The position numbers were made by a program, and so were the translations under genes. This document shows, in pieces, positions 1-9,863 of a DNA stretch of 64,000 nt. The stretch lies in assembly GCA_963930655.1 (NCBI GenBank), contig OZ005610.1:17606001-17670000 (forward strand), given 5' to 3'. Source of the DNA: Myrica gale. Lineage: Eukaryota; Streptophyta; Magnoliopsida; Fagales; Myricaceae. The number at the start of each line of letters is the position of its first letter. The stretch's first letter is position 1. The notes below the pieces were generated by a model, which had not been told where the DNA came from, did not search any database, and worked only from the letters and a program-made list of their open reading frames with translations.

Positions 1-1185
1 CGAGAGCCCCTTCGGAATGCAAAATTTTGTTGTCTACAACATTTTCAGACTAAATGTTCAATGTGTCGACACATTGAAGACCATGTGTCAACACATTGAA
101 GACCATGTGTTGACACATTGCACTGTCCCAATAAATGAAAACATGGTGTCAACACCATAAATAAATTCTTTTGCTGATTCCCTCAAGTCCGAAGCTCTTC
201 ACTGTCAAATCTTCTCCTCTTGCTCATCATTGACGACTTTGCCTTCAAAGGGAGAGAAATTTCTTGAAGAAGAAGATTTGCATCATCATTCAACATCTAT
301 CCTTCCAAAGAGAGAGTAAGCTAGATCCAAAGAATTCACTTGCTGATTCGTTCAAGGCCAAAGCTTCACTGTCAAATCTCATTCTCTTGCTCATTATAGA
401 CACAACTCAACCTCCAAAGAGAGAAATTTATTGAAGAAGAGGAAAAACACTTGCTATTACTCTTGCCCTAACCTCTAGAGAAAGAAAGTGCTTTGAAGAA
501 GAGGGAAAACCGTATCTAACAAAAATGTTTGTGCTCACATCATCCAAACTCTAGATTTCCTTTTAAAATCTTGTCTTCTTGCACTATATTGAGCTTTCCA
601 TTTGCTAATTTGGCTTAGAGAGCCATTCCACATGTTGTGAGATTTACAATTGCATATTCGGCTAAGAGAGCCACTCCTTCATTGTACCCATCCATTGTAA
701 AACTTTTGAGTGTTGGGAAACACTTGGTCCTACTTGTGAGAGTAGAAGAAATCCTCTAGGTTGTGAGGATTTGTGAGAGTGAGTTAAAGTGTAAGCTCGA
801 AAAACACTTTATAAAGGTTCCTTAGCACCAGGGAAGCTAAGGTGTATTTGTTATGGGAGAATAGTGAAGGAAGCCCAAGGAAGTCAATAGCCTTGGGGGT
901 GGACGTAGGCAAGTGTTGGCCGAACCACCTAAAATTGCGGTGTCGTATCTCTAACTCTATCACTCTAATTAATCGTTTCATATTCATACTTGTAGAGATT
1001 TATGATTTTATCATTAATTGCTTATATTTGATATAACATTAGACACAATTAGATCAACATTCTTATTTGTTAAAGAGGGGTGGGTAGTTTTCAGATTTGC
1101 ATGTTTATCGAAAAAGAGATAAATTTTTGAAAAACCCAATTCACCCCCCATCTTGGGTTGTTATTTAGACTCACACAAACCAAAC
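1..1185 (+). mobile_element. 3' part of a SIRE/Maximus-like Ty1-copia LTR
   Basis: The left end of the window is the 3' portion of a long terminal repeat. Near 1125-1160 it shows a stretch ending in 'acccaattcacccccc' and 'cttgggttg', a signature of the 3' end of plant SIRE/Maximus-type copia LTRs. Positions 60-120 hold three degenerate copies of a 'tgtgtcgacacattg'-like palindrome. Positions 420-620 resemble 63830-63960, so the LTR at the right end of the window is the same family in the same orientation. The 5' start is outside the window. The exact 3' edge (about 1160-1185) is uncertain because no CA terminus with target duplication could be fixed. It has no coding capacity; small open frames here are chance. 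Confidence 0.6.
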
Positions 1186-1470
1186 ATTCCCATGGTTAAT
1201 AAAAACCCTAGAAAATCAAAGTTGTCGGCCTCAGAAAAAACCCATTATCCATCATACTTCTCGTAAAGTAATCAAGCTTTTACATACAAGAACCTCAATA
1301 ACAAGACAAATACAAAAATATCGGTCACAACTCGAAATCCAATCAAAATTCTTGCAATCAAACTGAAGCAAACCTGCTAGAATCTCACATGAATGAAGAA
1401 GACGACAAATCAGCACTCCATTCCAAGGAGATACCCGAATTGTGCTTCATGGCTGGCGTGGTAGTGGCAT
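1186..1470. other. Unassigned AT-rich spacer
   Basis: About 285 bases between the copia LTR and the CACTA end. I see no open frame, repeat or RNA gene. It may be the old host sequence into which the CACTA element inserted. Confidence 0.4.
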
Positions 1471-2150
1471 CACTAAAAAAAATGGCCTTTAGCAGCGGTC
1501 GGAAACTGCTACTAAAGGTCGCAATAGATCTATAGCGGCGGTTTGCGCGACCGCTGGTGAAGACCGATCGCCGCTATAGACCTGAACACAATTTTTCCTT
1601 TTAGCAGTGTTTCGTGAAAACGCTGATACAGATTTTTAGTGGTGGTCGCGTCCGCCGCTAAAGGTTTGTGCCAGCTTTTGTTTGTGACATCACTTTTTTA
1701 AAAACCACTATTTTTTCCTACATTTTCCTATACATGTTTTTTTAATTGGTAATACAAATTTATTTTAATAATCATAATTCATTCGATGTAAAAACTTAAA
1801 AAACAAGGATAATAAAACAAAATATACTTTATCAATGATTAATAATATTTCACAAGAAATACAATAATCTCTACAAGTAATCTAAAAATTAACAAATTTC
1901 TAATATAAAATAACAATAAGTAAGGACCGACTAAAATATTCAAATACAACACAATAAGCAAGCACCAATTAAAATCTTCCTCATTTGACACATCAAGATC
2001 CTCTATCTTGAATTCCTGTAATAGAAAATACATTTCACATGAGAAATAGAAATAAACAAAAGATTTATTTTAAACAAAATATCTACTTGTATATAAGACT
2101 ATAAGCAACTCTAGATAAAATGAGTAAAAAAAACAAAGAATAATTCTATG
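1471..2150. mobile_element. Left end of a CACTA-type transposon with TAGCAGCG subterminal repeats
   Basis: It begins with 'cactaaaaaaaatggcc', a CACTA-like terminus, followed to about 1670 by many copies in both orientations of a 'tagcagcg/cgccgctata' motif. This arrangement of subterminal repeats is typical of plant CACTA (En/Spm) elements. The same family appears complete as a MITE at 14131-14392 and as pieces at 37500-37646 and 59787-60375. The interior from 1690 is AT-rich and without a clear transposase. The element is broken at 2150 by a copia solo LTR and resumes at 4147. The right terminus is not certain because a second repeat family takes over after 4910. Confidence 0.55.
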
Positions 2151-4141
2151 TGTTGGAATTGCGAGATCGGCGCAGCGGAAACATGATCGTTGAAATCAGA
2201 GCAGCCCAAGCGTTCTGCCTCCTTCAGATCCACGCACACAGGTTCGAGAAGATAGATTTTTAGAGAGAGAAAGTCTCTTTCGTTGAAATGAAAATCTCTT
2301 TCTCAACTGAGTTCTGAGCTATTTATAATGCCTGGCTCTGAACTCAACTATGCTATAGCGTGAGATCTTTAGGGATCTCAAATCTCAGCCGTAGGATCAT
2401 CATTAAAACTCTTTTTCATTAACTCCCTTATATTCTGTAATCCAAATTTATGGGCTTCTGCAAATTGTGATCATGTCCATTAACATATCACAATTTATGA
2501 GACTTTTTTTTTGTGAAATCTCTTTTGCTAACAATTATATGCTTATTTATCCTTCCACCATACTATATTCCTCATGAGTTAATAGGATTGGAATAATATC
2601 ACCGATTAAGTCCATAGCTCATATAATTCTTAGTTTGTGCCTAGTTGGACTTCCAAAACTTTTCGAAAAATTTTTTCACAAATATTTACTTAATATATTA
2701 TATAAATAAAACCCGTGAAAACATTTTTCACAAAATCTCGCTGCAGCGTTTTTATAGGAGTCAAACAATATACAGACATAATGAATATACTAGCCTCATT
2801 AAGAGACTGATGGATTATATTGAGCAACTATACAAATTCAATTATTATGCACAAGGCCTAACCTTATCTGGAATATTTGATCTGCGAAGATCATCACCAA
2901 ATGACTCAGTCAAAACACAAGCACACAACAATCAAACCTACATAACTCTCTCAGGTCTAAGGACAACATAAGCTAATTGCGATGAATACCATTCTCTACA
3001 TAAGTGATCATTTCCAGAATGTATTCATATTTGATATTGTTCAGTGCATGTACTCTTACATTGCACCCACTCGTCTGCTTAAGGTCACCACATTAATGAC
3101 GAAGTCCATCATTCTATCATATAGAGGCACAACGAGTGTAGACCTATTTGTACATTATCATGTACCTCGATCTAGAACAAAGTGCGTCAACAAGGATCCG
3201 AAAAGTCATAATTATCTCGTAATTAACACTATTTTTTTTTGTGAAATCTCTATTGCTAACAATTATATGCTTATTTATCCTTTCATCATACTATATTCCA
3301 CATGAGCTAATAGGACTGGAATAATATCACCGATTAAGTCCTTAGCTCATATAATTCTTAATTCTTAGTCTATGCCTAGTTGTATTTCCAAAACTTTTTG
3401 AAAAACTTTTTCGCAAATATTTACTTAATATATTATATAAGTAAAACTCGCGAAAACAGTTTTCACAAAATCTCGCTGCAGCGTTTTTACAGGAGTCCAA
3501 CAATATACATACATAATGAATATACTGCCTCATTAAGAGACTGGTGGATTCCATATTGAGCAATTATACAAATTTACTTATTATGCACAAGGCCCAACCT
3601 TATCTGGAATATTTGATCTGTAAAGATCATCACCAAATGACTTAGTCAAAGCACAAGCACACAACAATCAAACTTGCATAACTCTCTCAGGTCTAAGAAC
3701 AACATAAGCTAATTGTGCTGAATACCATTCTCTACATCAACGATCATTTCCAGAATGTATTCATATTTGATCCGGTTCAGTGCATGTACTCTTACATTGA
3801 ACCATTCATCTGATTAAGGTCACCACCTTAATGACGGAGTCCATCATTCTATCTTATAGAGGCACAACGAGTGTATACCTATTTGTACATTATCATATAC
3901 CTCGGTCTAGAAAAATGTAAGTTAACAAGGATCCGAAAAGTCATATTCCCCGCCTCCTATTCATTAATCATTGGCCTGACTTTCCTACAATGTTGCTCAA
4001 CATTATGACATCTTATGTTATTATTAATATGACATCTTATGTCATTGAATGTACCCAAAATAATATACAAGTGATTAATCAATAATAATAATTATCTCAT
4101 AATTATTCAAATTGATTGGTTTTGAGGGCATACATCTAACA
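2151..4141 (-). mobile_element. Ty1-copia solo LTR with internal duplication (family 1)
   Basis: On the minus strand this reads TG...CA: it starts as TGTTAGATGTATGCCCTC at 4141 and ends as ...AATTCCAACA at 2151. Perfect 5-bp target duplications CTATG lie at 2146-2150 and 4142-4146. No internal retrotransposon domain is present, so it is a solo LTR left by LTR-LTR recombination. Its 1991 bp are longer than expected because about 727 bp are duplicated: the segment from about 2514 recurs from about 3241. Relatives lie at 6629-7199, 34370-34766, 59016-59700 and 60890-61620. Confidence 0.85.
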
Positions 4142-4146
4142 CTATG

Positions 4147-4910
4147 TACATATGTATTGCTTATCTTATTGCTTATATAAATATGCATATACTTATAACT
4201 ATCTAATTATTCTTATATTAAATAAATCTTGTATGTGTATTAGACAAGTACATAGTTATGTACATTCTTTACATTCTTTTTTATAATTAGTATAATAATA
4301 TTAATTAAAATAGGTTGGGAGTAATAATATATAATATTTATAATTTAAAAGTATAATGCTTTCCATATAACATTGCATGATTTGTTATATGTGTTTATCA
4401 TATACATGATATGTGCTAATTAATCTAAGTACTTTATATACATGTACCTATATACCTAATGACTAAATCATAGCTTCTAAGACCATATATTAAGTTATGA
4501 ACTTTAATTGCATAAGCTAATCCCACAATATCTTTTTGTTTGAAATTAAATAATGTCCTAATTAAATATTATTATATTACTAATTATTCAAAAAATATAT
4601 GCTCATTATAAGTATGATAGTATACGTTTTCTAAACTACTTAGATTTAATCAATAAATGTGCAATTTTCATAGCAACAATAGGTATAATTTAAAATATAT
4701 CATATAAAAACTTCATTTTTCATAACACTCATACTAATTCCATATTTTATTATGTCCTTTAAAATATTTTTTTTTCAAATACATCACAAAATAAAAATAT
4801 ATATTAAAAGGAATAAAATAATAAATAAAATAATTATTACCAATAAATAATTTATAATTAATAAATAAGTTTTTTTTTAACATATACCTATAGCAGCGTT
4901 TGTGACGCAA
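4147..4910. mobile_element. CACTA interior and right subterminal piece
   Basis: This AT-rich stretch continues the CACTA-type element after the solo LTR. From about 4267 it is collinear with 36893-37530, and both end in a 'cctatagcagcgtttg'-type subterminal repeat. That shows two copies of one element family in the window. No open frame is supported. The end of this copy seems lost where palindrome-rich DNA begins near 4911. Confidence 0.5.
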
Positions 4911-5367
4911 ACATTCAGTGATGGAACTTAACGATCGATTACCTAAATCACCGATCGATCGGTTATCTTAAAATTTAGAAAGATCTTCTATGACGCATGG
5001 CAATCGATCGGTTATGATGAACGATCGATCGGGTTTCAAAGCCACGTGTTTATTGATAACCGATCGATCGGTATATAAACACGATTAATTTCTTCGCCAA
5101 AACTCTTTGCATTTAGTGATGGAACATTTCGTCACAAAAGTACCGATCGATCGGCGTGTGACGAAACTTTTCGTCACCAAAAAATTAACTTTTAGTGACG
5201 ACATTGTTATTTCGTCAAAAATAAGACCGTTAGTGACGAAATTAGTGACAAAAATTATTTTCGTCACGAAAAATCCTTTGTAGTGACGAAAATAGCATGT
5301 CGTCACTAAAAATAGAATTTTAGTGACGAAATTCATTTCGTCACTAAAAGTCAATTTTCTAATAGTA
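4911..5367. mobile_element. Second CACTA-like terminus with GTGACGAAA repeats and CGATCGATCG palindromes
   Basis: Positions 5115-5350 hold alternating 'gtgacgaaa' and 'tttcgtcac' repeats. The block ends at 5367 with 'ttttctaatagta', the complement of a CACTATTAGAAAA-like terminus. Positions 4932-5154 hold six copies of a CGATCGATCG-type palindrome. Together this looks like the subterminal region of a second CACTA family joined to the first. The matching left terminus was not found. Confidence 0.45.
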
Positions 5368-5375
5368 TTCTATCT

Positions 5376-5570
5376 TAATTACGTACTTGAGGGGGATGTC
5401 ATTTAGCTAAGTGGTGAAAATAATATTACTGGTCCTGAAGTAGAAGCTCATCCACAAACACAGAGCTTTTTATTTTCAAATTTGCTTCGTTTTATTTTAT
5501 GAAATACGAGCTATTAATAAGGCAATTACGAATACTTGAGTAGAGAAATTATTTAAATTTTTATACATAT
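5376..5570. repeat. Repeat block A, copy 1 (left part)
   Basis: This block is repeated at 8107-8340 and, more diverged, at 37797-38040. All share a run from 'agctcatccacaaacacag' through the AT-rich tail. Copy 1 is interrupted at 5570 by a solo LTR and resumes at 6589-6628. The third copy lies upstream of the germin pseudogene, so the block belongs to the 5' flank of the duplicated germin locus. Confidence 0.6.
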
Positions 5571-6588
5571 TGAAAAATCTAGTTTAGACCCTAATAACAC
5601 TTAGAGGTGAAAAATTTGTGTTTTCCCTCTAATTAACAAATCAATAACAATTTTAAAACATGTTCTAAAATAGTTCAGCCTAGATATGCATAATAATCAA
5701 CTCAGTCAACATATAGGCAGCGGAAAATTAAATAAAACTTCAATCACACAAAGAGACAAGAATTTGGTGACGAAGTGAAAAACCTTTGAAATACAATTCA
5801 AAAGAAAAACCACTCCGAGCTAGCAGCCACCTAGAATCCACTAAGAAGAAAACCTTACAAATAGTGATTTAGACACGGGCAACCCGTGTTGTTTGACTCT
5901 GACAACCCTGATATAATAATCTAAGCCTCCCTGCTTAGACCCGCTCCTTGCGGCATTCCCCTCAAACCTTTGAGGATCTTCTTATGGATTCTTCACCGAA
6001 CACTCTTGTTCTTTAGCACTCCTTCAACACCATGAAGGTTACAAAGATATTTGATCGAAGAAGAGAGAAAACTTGTCAATCATGAAGCACAAATCTTCTT
6101 GGCGTTTTTCTCTCAAAAAATGAGGCACTGGTTTGCTCAATGGAAGCCTCAATATCCTTTAGGACGACCTCCCACGAAACCTATTAGGGTTTCCTAACAT
6201 TTCAAAAGGAAATTCCAAAAATTAAGGGATTTTTGAAATTCGCCAGAAGTCGCTCGAGCATGGGTCGAGCGCTGATCAAACGTTTTGTTGTCTTTCTAAA
6301 ATTTGCAGTGAGCGATCGAGCGCCTGTCTAACGCTAGTCAAACGTGATGATTCTGTCTTAACTTTTTCCAAGGGTGCTCGAGCTCTTGTCTAACGTCGTT
6401 CAAACGTGATGACTCTGTTTGAACTTTTTTCAAGGGCGCTCAAGCGCTTGTTGAACACTGATTGAACGTGATGAAGACTTTGGACAGATCATCAACTCTA
6501 ACTCTTGAACAAATGTGGGGACCAAAAGTACAACTAGATCAAGACATATTTTGAAACGGAATTTTGCCAATACAAAAATGCACTAACA
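5571..6588 (-). mobile_element. Copia-like solo LTR (family 2)
   Basis: A 1018-bp insertion reading TG...CA, with 5-bp target duplications CATAT at 5566-5570 and 6589-6593. Flanking host sequence matches repeat block A, whose uninterrupted copy at 8107-8340 gives an empty-site comparison. On the minus strand it starts TGTTAGTGCATTTTTG, a usual start of plant copia LTRs. No gag or pol is present, so it is a solo LTR. The minus-strand orientation rests only on that resemblance. Confidence 0.8.
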
Positions 6589-6628
6589 CATATGAACTAT
6601 TCGTTAGTAGTTGAATTATCATTATTAT

Positions 6629-7199
6629 ACAGGAGTCCAATAATAAACAGACATAATGAATATACTGCCTCATCAAGAGACTGATGGATTCCATATTGAG
6701 CAATTATACAAATTCACATACTATGCACAAGGCCCAACATTATCTTTGGAATATTTGATCTGCGAAGATCATCACCAAATGACTCAGTCAAAGCACAAGC
6801 ACACAACAAGCAAACCTGTATAACTCTCTTAGGTCTAAGGACAACGTAAACTAATTGTGCTGAATACTATTCTCTACATCAGTGATCGCTTTTCAGAAGG
6901 TATTCTTATTTGATCTGGGGCAGTGCATGTACTCTTATATTACACCAACTCGTTTGCTTAAGGTCATCACCTCAATGACAGAGTCCATCATTCTATCTTA
7001 TAAAGGCACAACGAGTGTAGACCTATTCGTACATTATCATGTACCTTGGTCTAGAACAAAGTGAGTCAATCATTGGCCTGACTTTTCTACAATATTGTTC
7101 AACAATATGACATCTAATGTCATTGCAAATATGACATCTCATGTCATTGCATGTACCCAATTATGCAAAATGATTGGTTTTGAGGACATACATCTAACA
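6629..7199 (-). mobile_element. Truncated family-1 copia LTR
   Basis: This closely matches about 3490-4141 of the solo LTR, including the terminal 'catacatctaaca' at 7199. The other terminus is missing: it starts abruptly inside repeat block A at 6629. It is a 5'-complete, 3'-truncated LTR in minus orientation. No target duplication can be scored. Confidence 0.7.
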
Positions 7200-8106
7200 C
7201 TTTGTGCGTACTGATTTGCTTTCTTTGGAACTGTGCAGAATTTCGTGATCCTCCAGCATGCAGATGCCAATAAACCATGCTCGAAGAACGACTAGCAACA
7301 CTGAATTTAGATTTTGTGATACGAAAACACATGTTGCAGATCTTGATTTTGGCCATCTTCCTTATGCTTCAATGAATAAGAGTTAAATGAGTTTCTAGTT
7401 TGTTTTGCTTCTGTTTCAATAGCTTCTACGACTTTACACGATATTAGTCTCTCTAGCTGCACTAAAAAGTGCCGGAGATACGTACATTACATGCTTATTC
7501 TCTGACTAAGCGAAGAAGTCCTCAGGCACCCACCAACAAGCCGTAAAGAAGATGGGAAAAAGAAAAAGATGGATTGGTCTGCCGTGGTTGTTGGGCTGGT
7601 GATTGTTGAAATCATGTGAGAGTGGAATAAACTGGAGGCCTGGGAGAGAGAAAAATAATATCGCCAATTATTTTGTGCTGAAAAATCTATATCGGAGCTG
7701 CACTTTTGCCTTTCTTATATATATATATATATGGAAATAAAACCATAAACAAATAAAATCGCACGTACGTCAGAAAATGCAAAAACAAAAATCGTACGTA
7801 CGTCCTATATATTGGACTAAAAGTCCTAGCTAGCAATGTAAGAAGGGAGGGACCCTCCTCTCGTGTTGTGGTAGATGACGTTGATAAATGCGTAGGTATT
7901 GCCTTTAAACTATATATGAAGTCAAAATGTTATCAATTTTATACCATTGCGACTTCAAACTCACCTTTATTTTTCGCTTTTTAATATGATTTGATCGTCA
8001 AGATTAGGCACTTAACTTATGCTTTAATTCCCTCCTTGTAGTCAAAATTATCTTGGTTGAAAATAGAAATAAAGACCTTTTATTTTGGTGTTTTTGGTGC
8101 TTCTTA
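7200..8106. other. Gene-free stretch, unassigned
   Basis: About 900 bases between an LTR fragment and repeat block A copy 2. A short (TA)n run lies at about 7716-7732. The longest open frame (70 codons, minus strand, 7144-7356) overlaps the LTR edge and has no recognisable domain. I see no gene here. Confidence 0.4.
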
Positions 8107-8796
8107 CTTACGTACTCGAAGGGGAAGTCATTTAGCTAAGTGGTGAAAATAATATTACTGGTCCTTAAGTAGAAGCTCATCCACAAACACAGCTTTGTAT
8201 GTTCAAATTTGCTTCGTTTTATTTTATGAAATAGGAGCTATTAATTAGGTAATTATGAGTATTTGAGTAGAGAAAATATTTAAATTTTCATACATATGAA
8301 TTAGTCGTTAGTAGTTTAATTATCATTATTATTACGCCGTATGATATAAAATATTATTAAACAAATTTTAAATTTAATATATAACGAAATTATATGAATT
8401 TTTTATTTAAAAAATTAAGGTAAAAAGAAATAGAGGTAAAACAAGAGATGCTTGCTCATGTTATCTTATAATGGTCACTCATATATTTTCTTATAATGGT
8501 CACTCATATATTCTCAATTCATATAGTCAGATTAAGTCGCTCCGAATCTAGCGTAAAGTCCAAATCCAGCATAAAGGTTGTGTGCAATGAATTCCGTTCC
8601 CTACCCAAAAAGAATGTAAATTTTTTTTTTGCTGTCAATAGGAATCTAGTGATTCAATTGAACCAAATCATTTTGGTTCCCGAACTCTTACAACGAAATT
8701 GTCCAGATACATGTTATTGGCTGCTTATATTAGGTTTGCATTATGAGTGATATTTCCTTAGTTTCCCTTAAGGCTATATATAAGTCTTTATATTAA
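8107..8796. repeat. Repeat block A copy 2 and 5' flank of the duplicated germin locus
   Basis: 8107-8340 matches 5376-5570 and 37797-38040. 8450-8796 matches 38050-38395, including 'gcaatgaattccgttcc' and the run ending 'agtctttatatt'. A 26-bp unit is duplicated in tandem at about 8464-8515. This is the left arm of the segmental duplication containing the germin-like gene. It stops where the Mutator-like element begins. Confidence 0.6.
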
Positions 8797-9202
8797 GGTT
8801 TAAATGCACCTCATGTCCCTGTGGTATATGCGAGTTGTAGATATACCTCTGTGGTAAACAAAATCATTTTAATACTCCTAAGATAAACCCTGAATTCACA
8901 ATATGCCTCTCCGTACACTTCCTGTTCGAAAATCTATCAATAAGTGTTGACGTGGTAAATTTAAACACATAAGTACAGATAAAATGATACTAGGTGTCCT
9001 CTAGGTCCACAAATGCGAAGCGAGTTGCCCAATCACCTGCCACGTCACCCCATTTTTGACACGTCACTAACACGTGATCAGCATAAAAAAAATCTACTTG
9101 GGATAAGCTGAACGGAGCCAACCCCCTCCCCTCCCCCCCCCCCCCCCCCCCCAACGAAACATTCAACGATTATTTTCCCCCAGTGATCGGGCATAACCAA
9201 TT

Positions 9203-9838
9203 ATGCCTCCTTTGCCTGCTGTCAATGACACGGTAACTGTCACTGCCTTCAGCAAGAGCTTCAGAAGTCCCAGGAAAGTGGAAGTCCCAACGGAAATCGA
9301 TGAGAGCCTCTTCTTCACAATCACTCTTTTGACTCAACAAATGCCCGCAGCATCTCAAAGCCAGGAGGTGTCAAGGCCCTAATGGAACGCGCTTCACTGC
9401 CAGAATGAACAACGTGACGTCTTTTGTGCTCCCATCCAACTTCCCCATACTGCAGGCTTATCGGCAAGGCATACCTGGAGTTTTCACAGCTGATTTTCCA
9501 GCAAATCCACCATTAAAATTTGACTACACGGGCAATGTCAGCCGCTCACTCTGGCAACCTGTTCCGGGGAGTAAAGGGTACAAGTTGAAGTACGTACGGG
9601 TCGAGGGTGCAGATCGTGTTGCAGGATACCAGTTTGTTCACCCCTGTGAACTACCTTCATGGATATGATTTCTACATCATTGCATAGGGTTCCGGAAATT
9701 TCAATCCCAAGAAAGATACTTCCAAATTTAACCTTGTTGATCCACCTGGGATTTGGCCATGGTGTTCTTGGTAGACATTAATGGAGTAGGAGAGTTGCAG
9801 TCCATGCAGTCTCCACCAGCGTATCTGTCACTTTGTTA
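9203..9838 (+). pseudogene. Laccase gene fragment (captured, broken)
   Basis: This is the C-terminal third of a plant laccase, a secreted multicopper oxidase that oxidises phenolics in the cell wall, as in lignin polymerisation. Recognisable pieces in order are PPLPAVNDTVTVTAFSKSF (from 9206), [13 protein letters not shown] (about 9375-9415), [17 protein letters not shown] (about 9518-9570), LHGYDFYII (about 9656-9682), NFNPKKD and FNLVDPP (to about 9748), then the family's C-terminal end, closing in a cysteine codon and TAG at 9836-9838. The frame is broken near 9337 and near 9598, with a stop after YIIA. The region between NLVDPP and the last 30 residues is deleted; it normally carries the HCHxxxH copper motif. 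No copper centre could form. It lies within Mutator-like inverted repeats, so it is a captured fragment and not a gene at its original locus. Confidence 0.85.
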
Positions 9839-9863
9839 GGATCATTTCCGACATACCACCACG

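Noticed and set aside
5085..5354. Minus-strand open frame with repeated FVTK
   Set aside because: It only reflects the gtgacgaaa/tttcgtcac subterminal repeats of a CACTA-like end.
9170..9358. Minus-strand open frame across the laccase fragment
   Set aside because: Antisense shadow of the recognisable laccase coding sequence on the plus strand.
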